A DNA stretch of 64,000 bases from Sandaracinaceae bacterium (GTDB lineage: Bacteria > Myxococcota_A > Polyangia > Polyangiales > Sandaracinaceae). The position numbers and the translations under genes are program-made. Below the pieces are notes generated by a model. That model was given only the letters and a program-made list of their open reading frames with translations. It was not told the DNA's origin and ran no database searches. The stretch spans positions 87,093 to 151,092 of the forward strand of contig JAHBWG010000011.1 in the NCBI GenBank assembly GCA_019637095.1, read 5' to 3'. This document shows, piece by piece, positions 18,752 through 26,015 of the stretch (within the stretch, counting starts at the first letter, position 1; every line of letters starts with the position of its first letter).

Positions 18752-20800
18752 TCAACCGCCGCGGAGCTGATCGAGCAGGGCCTTGCCGAAGGCGGCGGCC
18801 TCCTCGTGCGCGACCGGCGCGTCGAGCTTCGCGTCGTAGTGCTCGATCGCGTGCTCGGGCAGGCCCTCGAGGAAGCGCGAGGGGACGAGCGGCGTCGCGC
18901 GCCCGCGCATCACGCGCTTGCGCGGCCGGCAGAGGTAGAGCACCCGCCGCGCGCGCGTGACGCCGACGTAGAACAAGCGGCGCTCCTCCTCCACGTCGGT
19001 CGGCGCCGCCTCGGTCACCTTCGGGTCGAGCGTGCGCGCGTGAGGCAGCGTGCCCTCGACGAGCCCGATGAAGAACACCACGTCGAACTCGAGGCCCTTG
19101 CTCGCGTGCAGGCTCGAGAGCGTCACCCGCTCGCCCGTCTTCTCCGCCTCGGAGTCCACGTCGAGGGTGAGCCGCACGAGGAACTCGTCGATCGAGCGCT
19201 GCTTGCCCGACTCCGCGAAGCGCGCGAGCGAGCGCAGCACGTACTCGATGTTCCCCCACCGGCGCTGCGCGCTCGGGCCCGCCTCCTCGGTGAGGAGCCG
19301 CGCGAGGCCGACGTCGTCGAAGAGCTTGCGCGCGGTCGCCTCGAGCGCGCCCGTCGCGAAGCCGCGCCGCGCCTCGGCGATCGCGCCGAGCAGCCGCCGC
19401 GCGCCCACCCGCGCCGCGTCGGGCACGTCGTCGATGGTGTCGATGCGCCCGAGCGCGTCGGCGAACGTGATCTGGTGCGCGAGCGCGTAGCGGGTGAGGC
19501 GCGTGATCGTCGTGTCCCCGATCTGCCGCGCCGGGTAGTTCACGATGCGCCGCAGCGACAGCTCGTCCTCGGGGTGCACCACGACGCGCAGGTACGCGAC
19601 CGCGTCCTTGATCTCCTTCTTGTCGAACAGCTTCGTCCCCCCGAACAAGCGGTACGGGATCTGGTTCGCGCGCAGCTCCTCCTCGATCGGCCGCGCCTGC
19701 AGGTTCGAGCGGTAGAGCACCGCGATCGAGCCTGCGCGCTGGCCTTCGCCGCGCAGCCCGCGGATCTCGTGCGCGACGAGGCGCGCCTCCGTCTCCGCGT
19801 CGTCGACGGCGCAGAGGCGCACCTTGGGCCCGGCGCCCATCGCCGCGCGCAGCACCTTCTCGTGGCGCTTGCGGCGCGAGCGCGCGATCGCCTCGTTGGC
19901 CACGTCGAGGATCGGCGAGTGCGAACGGTAGTTCGTCTCGAGCTTGACGATCGCCGCGCCGGCGAAGTGCGCTTCGAAATCGAGGATGTTGCCGACCTCC
20001 GCGCCGCGCCACCCGTAGATCGACTGGTCGTCGTCGCCGACGACGGTGACGTTGCCGCGCGCGTTGGCGAGCAGCCGCACGAGCTCGAGCTGGATCGCGT
20101 TCGTGTCCTGGAACTCGTCGACGAGCAGGTAACGGAAGCGCTCGCGCCAGCGCTCGCGCACGTCCTCGCGGGCGTGCAGGACCGCGACGGGCGCGCCGAC
20201 CAGATCGTCGAAGTCCACCGCGCACATGCTGCGCAGCGCGGCCTGGTAGTGCGGGTAGACGTCGCGCGCGACCGCGTCGTACTCGAAGTCGGTCGGATGC
20301 ACGTCCTCGGGCCCGACGCCCTTGTTCTTCCACAGCGAGATCCGCGCGTGCACCGAGTAGAGGTCCAGCTTGCGGTCCGCGATCCCCTCGCGCTTGACGA
20401 TCTCGCGGACGAGCCCGAGCGCGTCGCCCTGGTCGAAGATCACGAAGCGGCCGGGGTAGCCCAGCGCCTTGGACTCCTCCCGCAGGAAGCGGACGCCGAA
20501 GCTGTGGAACGTGCTCAGCCAGAGCTTCTCGGCGCGCGAGCGCCCGACGAGCGGGATCATGCGCTCGGCCATCTCGGCGGCGGCCTTGTTGGTGAAGCTC
20601 ACCGCGAGGATCGACTCGGGGCGCACGCCCCGCTCGCACAGCCGCGCGATGCGCTGGGTGATCACGCGGGTCTTGCCCGAGCCGGCGCCGGCGAGCACGA
20701 GGAGCGGGCCCTCGCCGTGCTCCACGGCGGCCTGCTGCGCGGGGTTCAGCTTCGCGCTCACGTCGGGGCGATTGCTACTCGTCGGATCGCCGCGCAGCAA
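18752..20800 (-). CDS. UvrD/Rep-family ATP-dependent DNA helicase
   Basis: A 682-residue superfamily 1A helicase. The Walker A motif AGAGSGKT lies near residue 37. Further motifs are FTNKAAAEMAERM (Ia), VDEFQDTN (II), GDDDQSIYGWRGAE (III), ETNYRSHSPIL (IV) and SSLHASKGLEFDVVFFIGL (V). It unwinds DNA 3' to 5' in repair or replication restart. It lacks the Tudor-like C-terminus present in the second helicase of this window. ATG at 20800 would overlap the methyltransferase gene by 26 bp; a GTG at 20761 starting VSAKLNPAQQAAV gives no overlap and is equally likely. It is the last gene of a minus-strand run. Confidence 0.9.
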   Translation of the reverse strand: MLRGDPTSSNRPDVSAKLNPAQQAAVEHGEGPLLVLAGAGSGKTRVITQRIARLCERGVRPESILAVSFTNKAAAEMAERMIPLVGRSRAEKLWLSTFHSFGVRFLREESKALGYPGRFVIFDQGDALGLVREIVKREGIADRKLDLYSVHARISLWKNKGVGPEDVHPTDFEYDAVARDVYPHYQAALRSMCAVDFDDLVGAPVAVLHAREDVRERWRERFRYLLVDEFQDTNAIQLELVRLLANARGNVTVVGDDDQSIYGWRGAEVGNILDFEAHFAGAAIVKLETNYRSHSPILDVANEAIARSRRKRHEKVLRAAMGAGPKVRLCAVDDAETEARLVAHEIRGLRGEGQRAGSIAVLYRSNLQARPIEEELRANQIPYRLFGGTKLFDKKEIKDAVAYLRVVVHPEDELSLRRIVNYPARQIGDTTITRLTRYALAHQITFADALGRIDTIDDVPDAARVGARRLLGAIAEARRGFATGALEATARKLFDDVGLARLLTEEAGPSAQRRWGNIEYVLRSLARFAESGKQRSIDEFLVRLTLDVDSEAEKTGERVTLSSLHASKGLEFDVVFFIGLVEGTLPHARTLDPKVTEAAPTDVEEERRLFYVGVTRARRVLYLCRPRKRVMRGRATPLVPSRFLEGLPEHAIEHYDAKLDAPVAHEEAAAFGKALLDQLRGG

Positions 20801-22097
20801 GCCGCGCGTGCGGATCTCTGCGAGAGAGGTGCGCGACGAGCTCGAGGTGCGGCGTCTGGGGCAGCGTGTCGAAGGCCTGGACGCGCTCGAGGACGAAGGT
20901 GGCCGTGAGGGCGTCGAGATCGCGCGCGAGCGAGGCGGGCTCGCAGCTCATGATCGCCAGGTGCGCGGGGGCGAGCCGGGCGAGCCCCGCGACGACGTCC
21001 GCGCCGAGGCCGGCGCGCGGCGGGTTCGCGACGACGAGGTCCACCTCGCGGCCGAGCTGGCGCGCGACGAAGGTCGCGGCGTCCTCGGGCGCGACCCCGA
21101 GGGCGGCCGCGCTCTCCGGGAAGGCCTCGCAAGGGACGACCTCGGCGAAGCGCTCGCGCAGCCGCGCGGTGGTGACGCCCGCGCCGGCGTAGAGATCGAA
21201 CGCGAGGCGCCCGGCGTAGGGCGCGCCGCGCGCGTCCCCGAGGAGCGCGTCGTACGCCATCGCGGCGACGGCCGGGCTCGGCTGCAGGAACCCGAGCGGC
21301 CCGACGCGGCTCGCGCGCCCGCCGATCGCCACGTCGAGCCACGGCTCGCCCGCGAGCGCGCGCGGCGCGTCGCCGCGGATCGCGTTGCCCGACGACGGCT
21401 GCACGCTCCACGCGAACGCGGCGACGCTCTCGAGGCGCCGCGCGATCGCCGGCGCCTCGCTCTCTTCCTTCGCGGTGACGAGCGTGGCGAGCACGCGCGC
21501 GCCGTCGGTCTTGAGCCAGACGTAGCGCAGATCGCCGCGCCCTTCGCGGTACGGCGGCACGCCGAGCGCGCTCGCCGCGTCCGCGATGGCGTCGGCGACC
21601 TCGGTGATGCGCGGGTGATCGACGAGGCAGCCGCGCATGTCCGCGACCTCGTGCGTGCCGCGCACGTAGCTCCCGAGCGTGAGCGCGCCCGCGCGGCCGC
21701 CCGCGACGCGCTTGCTCGACCACCGGTAGCCGAGCGCGCCGGCGCCCGCGAGCGCGCCCTCGACGGGCAGCCCGAGCGCGCGCGCCCGCTCGCGCTTCAT
21801 CGCGCGCTGCGCGTCGAGCTCGACCGCCATCAGCGGGCAGCCGGTGCAGGCGCCGCCGCGGACCGCGTGCCGGGGGCAGGGCGGCTCGCGCCGCGCCGCG
21901 TGCGCGGTGAGCACCGCTTCGAGCGACGCGAACGCGCGCGCGTGCTGGCGCGAGATCGCCTCGACCCGCGCGCGCACGCGCTCGGTCGGGAACGCCCCCG
22001 CGACGTGCACCTCGCGTCCGTCGAGCGGTCCGGTCCCGTCGCCGCGCGCGGAGAGCCCGTCGAGCGTGAGCTCGACCACCTCGCCGACCTGCATCAC
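20775..22097 (-). CDS. RlmD/TrmA-family RNA m5U methyltransferase
   Basis: A 440-residue protein of the 23S rRNA/tRNA uracil-C5 methyltransferase family. An N-terminal TRAM domain (about 1-60) is followed by the [4Fe-4S]-type cysteine cluster CPRHAVRGGACTGCPL. The Rossmann SAM site is YAGAGVTTARLRERF, the catalytic cysteine is in IMSCEPASLARDL, and FDTLPQTPHLELVAHLSR is the usual C-terminal motif. The family normally has SCNPATLARDL, so Asn-to-Glu in this loop is a small deviation. It lies 9 bp downstream of trmH, so two RNA methyltransferases are co-transcribed. Confidence 0.88.
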   Translation of the reverse strand: MMQVGEVVELTLDGLSARGDGTGPLDGREVHVAGAFPTERVRARVEAISRQHARAFASLEAVLTAHAARREPPCPRHAVRGGACTGCPLMAVELDAQRAMKRERARALGLPVEGALAGAGALGYRWSSKRVAGGRAGALTLGSYVRGTHEVADMRGCLVDHPRITEVADAIADAASALGVPPYREGRGDLRYVWLKTDGARVLATLVTAKEESEAPAIARRLESVAAFAWSVQPSSGNAIRGDAPRALAGEPWLDVAIGGRASRVGPLGFLQPSPAVAAMAYDALLGDARGAPYAGRLAFDLYAGAGVTTARLRERFAEVVPCEAFPESAAALGVAPEDAATFVARQLGREVDLVVANPPRAGLGADVVAGLARLAPAHLAIMSCEPASLARDLDALTATFVLERVQAFDTLPQTPHLELVAHLSRRDPHARLAARRSDE

Positions 22098-22106
22098 GGC
22101 ACGAGT

Positions 22107-22805
22107 CTACGGGCCGCGCTCGCCGAGCGCCCGCTCGAGCACGCGATCGGCGTCGGTGACCTGCGCGATCAGGTAGCGCGCGAGGATCTCCTCGCGCTCG
22201 TCGGGGTCGAGATCGCCGTGGCGGCCGCGCGAGGCGACGTAGAGCGTGATCGCGCTCGCGACCGACACGTTGAGGCTCTCGACGAAGCCGACCATCGGGA
22301 TGGCGTAGGTGCCCGCGGCGGCCGCGCGCACCGCGGGGGAGACGCCGCGGTGCTCGTTGCCGAACACGATCGCCGCGCGCGGCACCTCCGCGATCGCCTC
22401 GGGGCCGACCGCCCCGTCCATCGCCGCGACGTACACCGCGTAGCCGCGCGCCGCGAGGTGCGAGAGACAACGTTCCGTGCTCTCGTGCTTGTGGAGATCG
22501 AGCCAGCGGTGGGTCCCGCGCGTCACGCGCGTCGAGACCGCGAACGGATGGCGCTGCTCGATCACGTGGACCTCGTGGCAGCCGAACGCGTCGGCGGAGC
22601 GCATCACCGCGGCGCCGTTGTGGGGGTCCGCGAGATCCTCGAGCACCGGGATCAGCGACCGCGTGCGCGCCGCGACGACCTCGCGCATCCGCGCGAGCCG
22701 CGCGTCGGTGACCACCGGCGCGAGCGCCCGGACCACGTCGGCGGCGGGCCAGGGCAGCGGGAGCGCGGCGTCGAGCGCGACGACCTCGGGGAGATCGCGG
22801 CGCAC
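22107..22805 (-). CDS. trmH: tRNA (guanosine(18)-2'-O)-methyltransferase TrmH
   Basis: A 232-residue SpoU/TrmH (SPOUT) methyltransferase, close to the length of Escherichia coli TrmH. The three SPOUT motifs are visible: motif 1 LEDLADPHNGAAVMRSADAFG (given in parts, with the catalytic Arg in MRSADAFG), motif 2 AAIVFGNEHRGVS, and motif 3 IPMVGFVESLNVSVASAI. It methylates the ribose of G18 in the tRNA D-loop. The GTG at 22805 is chosen because it sits 5 bp after the kinase stop and gives the standard N-terminus. Confidence 0.92.
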   Translation of the reverse strand: MRRDLPEVVALDAALPLPWPAADVVRALAPVVTDARLARMREVVAARTRSLIPVLEDLADPHNGAAVMRSADAFGCHEVHVIEQRHPFAVSTRVTRGTHRWLDLHKHESTERCLSHLAARGYAVYVAAMDGAVGPEAIAEVPRAAIVFGNEHRGVSPAVRAAAAGTYAIPMVGFVESLNVSVASAITLYVASRGRHGDLDPDEREEILARYLIAQVTDADRVLERALGERGP

Positions 22806-22810
22806 GTGCC

Positions 22811-24088
22811 CTACGAGTCCTCCGCCTTGGTCGCGCCGCCGTGGATCAAGACGCGGATGTCGTCCCCGACGAAGCTGTCGCTCACCTCGGTCGCGTCCTC
22901 GTGGACCGTCGAGTAGTCGAAGTCCTCGATGGTGACGGTCGGCGTGCGCAGGTCGAGCAGCGGATCCGGCAGCGTCTCGCCGAAGTCGACCGGCGCGCCG
23001 AGCGGCCGCGGCGGGCGCTTGCTGCGGCGCAGGTCGTCCTTCGCGCGCCGGATCATGTCCAGCATCGCCGCGGCGGAGCGCGGGCGCTCGTCGCGATCCG
23101 CGCTCAGCGCGCGCATCACCGTCGCCTCGACGGAGGGGTTGATGCGCGGCTGGAAGCGGCTCGGCGCGAGCGGGCGTGACGTCAGGATCTTGCGCAGGAG
23201 CTGCTCGTAGTTGTCCGCGTTGAACGGGAGCACGCCGGTGAGGCACTCGTACAGCAAGACGCCCATCGCCCAGAGATCGACGCGGTGATCGATGTCGCGC
23301 TCGCCGCGCGCCTGCTCGGGCGAGAGGTAGTACGGCGTGCCGACGACGACGCCGGTCACCGTGATCGAGAGCGTCTGGTCCTCGACCATCTTGCTGACGC
23401 CGAAGTCGAGGAGCTTGGCGACCGTCACGCCGCGGCGCTCGACGAGGAAGACGTTCTCGGGCTTGAGGTCGCGGTGGATCACGCCGCGCTCGTGCGCCGC
23501 CTCGAGCGCCGAGAGGATCTGCTCGGCGATCTCGAGCGCCTCCTCCTCGGAGAGCGCGCCCTCGCTCTGGATGCGCTGCGCGAGGCTCTGACCCTCGAGC
23601 AGCTCCATCACCTGGAAGGGCTTGCCGTCGTCGAGGTGGCCGAGGTCGAACACCTCGACGATGTTCGGGTGCCCGAGCGAGCTCGCGACGCGCGCCTCGC
23701 GCAGGAAGCGGCGCTCGGACTCCGAGCCGCGATCCCAGCCGCGGTAGAGGATCTTGAGCGCGACGGGCTTGCGGATGCGCTCGTTCACCGCGCGGAACAC
23801 CGCGCCCATCCCGCCGCGGCCGATGAGCGCCTCGATGCGGTACTTGTCCTCGACGACCTGCCCGATGAACGCGTCGAGCTGCGCGGGATCGAGCGCGGCG
23901 CCGCCTTCGTCGTGCGACCACGGATGCAGGCTGTGCTCCCAGGAGTAGTCCTCCTCGGACGGCGGCGGCTTGGGGCGCACGCGAGGCTTGGCCTTCTCCA
24001 GCCGCTTGCCGGTGACCGGGCAGTGCGTCGACTCCGCCTCGTGGGGCAGCCCGCAGTGGCTGCATCGGATGAAGCGCTGTTGGCTCAC
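22811..24088 (-). CDS. Ser/Thr protein kinase with N-terminal zinc ribbon
   Basis: A 425-residue cytoplasmic kinase. Residues 9-30 form a small zinc-ribbon (C9, C12, H22, C23, then PVTGKRL) seen in many myxobacterial kinases. The kinase domain runs about 84-340: glycine loop GRGGMG (90-95), Lys112, HRDLKPEN (catalytic Asp207), DFG (228-230) and GTPYYLSPEQ. All catalytic residues are present, so it should be active. The C-terminal 85 residues are acidic with no membrane segment. It is first in a run with trmH, the rlmD-like gene and the helicase (gaps 5, 9 and about 13 bp), an unusual linkage of signalling and RNA modification. Confidence 0.92.
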   Translation of the reverse strand: MSQQRFIRCSHCGLPHEAESTHCPVTGKRLEKAKPRVRPKPPPSEEDYSWEHSLHPWSHDEGGAALDPAQLDAFIGQVVEDKYRIEALIGRGGMGAVFRAVNERIRKPVALKILYRGWDRGSESERRFLREARVASSLGHPNIVEVFDLGHLDDGKPFQVMELLEGQSLAQRIQSEGALSEEEALEIAEQILSALEAAHERGVIHRDLKPENVFLVERRGVTVAKLLDFGVSKMVEDQTLSITVTGVVVGTPYYLSPEQARGERDIDHRVDLWAMGVLLYECLTGVLPFNADNYEQLLRKILTSRPLAPSRFQPRINPSVEATVMRALSADRDERPRSAAAMLDMIRRAKDDLRRSKRPPRPLGAPVDFGETLPDPLLDLRTPTVTIEDFDYSTVHEDATEVSDSFVGDDIRVLIHGGATKAEDS

Positions 24089-24139
24089 GTTCCCCGCCGG
24101 GCCCCAAGGTATCCCTGGGCGTGCTCCATCACAAGCGTT

Positions 24140-24637
24140 TCAGGGGCGCCGTGTGCCGAGCCGGATGCCGATCACGAGGGTCCCGTTCTGATACGATTGT
24201 CCCGCGATGAAGACCGGGTCGCCCGGCGACGCGACCACGTCGAGCTCGGGCAGGTAGTCGCGCTGGCCCGGGCGGTTGATCGAGACCTGCAGCCGGTAGC
24301 GTCCCTCCGCCGTGACCTCGCGCAGCACGAGCCGCATGCTGCGCCCGTTGGGCAGCGGGACGATCTCCTCCACGCCGACGCGCAGCCGCACGCGGGGCGA
24401 GGACAGGAGCGCCATCGACTGGAACGCGTCGAACGGCGAGCGGCGCAGCGCGGGCACGTTCACGAGGCGCGGATCCACGGGGCCCGCCTCGCGCGAGGCG
24501 AGCACGATGAGCACCTCGCCGTCGGCGCTGGCCGCGGGCTGCGCGCTCGCCGGCGGCTGCGCGAGCGCCGGCACCGCGAGGACGCCGAGCAAGCCGAGCA
24601 ACCCGGCTGGGAGCCACGTTCGAAGCGCGCGGGTCAC
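24140..24637 (-). CDS. Exported protein of the ECF sigma operon
   Basis: A 165-residue protein starting at a GTG whose first bases overlap the anti-sigma stop (4-bp overlap). It has a signal peptide (WLPAGLLGLLGVLAVPALA) and a mature domain of alternating beta segments (VLIVLASREAGPVDPRL, RVRLRVGVEEIVPLPNGR, GTLVIGIRLG). No family recognised. Its position behind an ECF sigma factor and its anti-sigma suggests an envelope-stress sensor, regulator or effector. Confidence 0.75.
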   Translation of the reverse strand: MTRALRTWLPAGLLGLLGVLAVPALAQPPASAQPAASADGEVLIVLASREAGPVDPRLVNVPALRRSPFDAFQSMALLSSPRVRLRVGVEEIVPLPNGRSMRLVLREVTAEGRYRLQVSINRPGQRDYLPELDVVASPGDPVFIAGQSYQNGTLVIGIRLGTRRP

Positions 24638-25257
24638 TGGATCCGATCCCGCCCTTCGTCGCGGTCGAGGGAAGGCGCGTGGGGGTCCTCCGGCTTCTCG
24701 TCGCTGATCCAGACGACGGCGTACTGCGCGCCCTGGTCCTCGACCTGGAAGATCGCGCCCGTGGAGTGCCCGAAGTCGATCTGCTCGATCTCGGAGCCGG
24801 GCGGTGGGCTCGCCGTCGCGATCGGGTCGGGGCGCGCCGGCGCGTCGGGGGCGCGCAGGACGAAGAAGGCGACCGCGGCGGCCGCCGCGAGCCCGACCGT
24901 GGCGACGCTGACCCAGAGGCCCATGCGGGAGGTCGGGGGCGAGGCCTTGGGCGCGCCGCCGGCGATCGCGCGCAGCGCGGGCCGCGGCCGCTCGGCCTCC
25001 GCCGCGGGCTCGATCGCGGCCGGCGGCTCGGACAGCGCGCGCTCGATCGCGGCGAACGCGGCGTCGCCGTCGGGCGCCTCGACGTGCTCGGGCGCGAGGG
25101 CGGCGCGCAGCAGCGTGCGGAGCCGCTCGAGCCCCTCGAGCCGCGCGCGCAGGTCCGCGTCCGCCTCGAGCTCCGCGCGAAACGCCTCGGCCTCCTCCGG
25201 GGCGAGGTCCCCATCGAAGTGGCGCTGCAGCGTGTCGTCGCGGTTGGGCTCGGTCAT
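24634..25257 (-). CDS. Putative membrane-anchored anti-sigma factor
   Basis: A 207-residue single-pass protein. The cytoplasmic N-terminus (about 1-110) begins DDTLQRHFDGDLAPEEAEAFRAEL, the layout of an anti-sigma domain, but without the zinc-binding HxxxCxxC of ZAS proteins. The membrane segment WVSVATVGLAAAAAVAFFVL is at about 112-132. A short extracytoplasmic part with DPIATASPPPGSEIEQIDFG follows. It sits 3 bp after the sigma gene and overlaps the exported-protein gene. It would bind and hold the sigma factor until a signal releases it. Confidence 0.8.
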   Translation of the reverse strand: MTEPNRDDTLQRHFDGDLAPEEAEAFRAELEADADLRARLEGLERLRTLLRAALAPEHVEAPDGDAAFAAIERALSEPPAAIEPAAEAERPRPALRAIAGGAPKASPPTSRMGLWVSVATVGLAAAAAVAFFVLRAPDAPARPDPIATASPPPGSEIEQIDFGHSTGAIFQVEDQGAQYAVVWISDEKPEDPHAPSLDRDEGRDRIQ

Positions 25258-25260
25258 GGC

Positions 25261-25980
25261 TCACTCCTCGATGTCGAGGTCTCCTTGCATGTAGTCGCTC
25301 AACGAGGCTTGCATCTTCTTTCGTGCATGGAACAGGCGGCTCATGATCGTGCCCTTGGGCACCTCGAGCACCTCCGACATCTCCTCGTAGGAGAGCCCCT
25401 CGATCTCGCGCAGCACGATCACGGCGCGGTGATACTCCGGCAGCTCGTCGAGCGCCGCCTGGATCCTCTCGAGCAGCTCGCGGCGGATCACGGTCTTGGA
25501 AGGATTGGCATCGAGCATCCGCGGGAGCAACGCGCCGTCGCCCGCGATCTCGTCGGCCTCGCGACCGACGCGGTCGTCGTACTCGACGCCCTTGGCGTTC
25601 TTGCGGCGGCGCACGTGGTCGATCGCGAGGTTCATGATGATCCGGTAGAGCCACGTGTAGAAGCTGCTCGAGCCCTGGAACTGCCCGATGTGGCGGTGCA
25701 CCTTGACGAAGCCGTCCTGCACGACGTCCGCCGCGTCGTGGTGGTTCTTCACCACCCCGTACGCGACCGCGTGAGCCCGCCGGTGGTAGCGGTCGAACAG
25801 CATTCGGAACGCGGCTTGGTCTCCCTCCTGGACGCGCTCGACGAGCTCCCGGTCGTCGAGCGTTCCGTCTGCGTCGTTGGACGGGCCCTCCGAGGCTTCA
25901 TTCACGCCCGCGCCCGCCTCGTCGGCGGCGTCGGCGTGCTCCTCGGCGGCCGGCTTCATCGCGCGATTTGTAGCATGCAC
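25261..25980 (-). CDS. ECF-type RNA polymerase sigma factor
   Basis: A 239-residue group 4 sigma factor. Region sigma-2 spans about residues 45-120 (AAFRMLFDRYHRRAHAVAYG, DAADVVQDGFVKVHRHI, YTWLYRIIMNLAIDHVRR). Region sigma-4 spans about 170-225 (LPEYHRAVIVLREIEGLSYEEM, VPKGTIMSRLFHARKKM). The first 40 residues are an acidic extension; the internal ATG at residue 8 is an alternative start. It forms an operon with its probable anti-sigma and an exported protein, and is divergent from the helicase gene with only 35 bp between. The recognised promoters are unknown. Confidence 0.92.
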   Translation of the reverse strand: MHATNRAMKPAAEEHADAADEAGAGVNEASEGPSNDADGTLDDRELVERVQEGDQAAFRMLFDRYHRRAHAVAYGVVKNHHDAADVVQDGFVKVHRHIGQFQGSSSFYTWLYRIIMNLAIDHVRRRKNAKGVEYDDRVGREADEIAGDGALLPRMLDANPSKTVIRRELLERIQAALDELPEYHRAVIVLREIEGLSYEEMSEVLEVPKGTIMSRLFHARKKMQASLSDYMQGDLDIEE

Positions 25981-26015
25981 CGCTCCGCGCCGGGTCTGCT
26001 AGCCTCACGGGCGCC

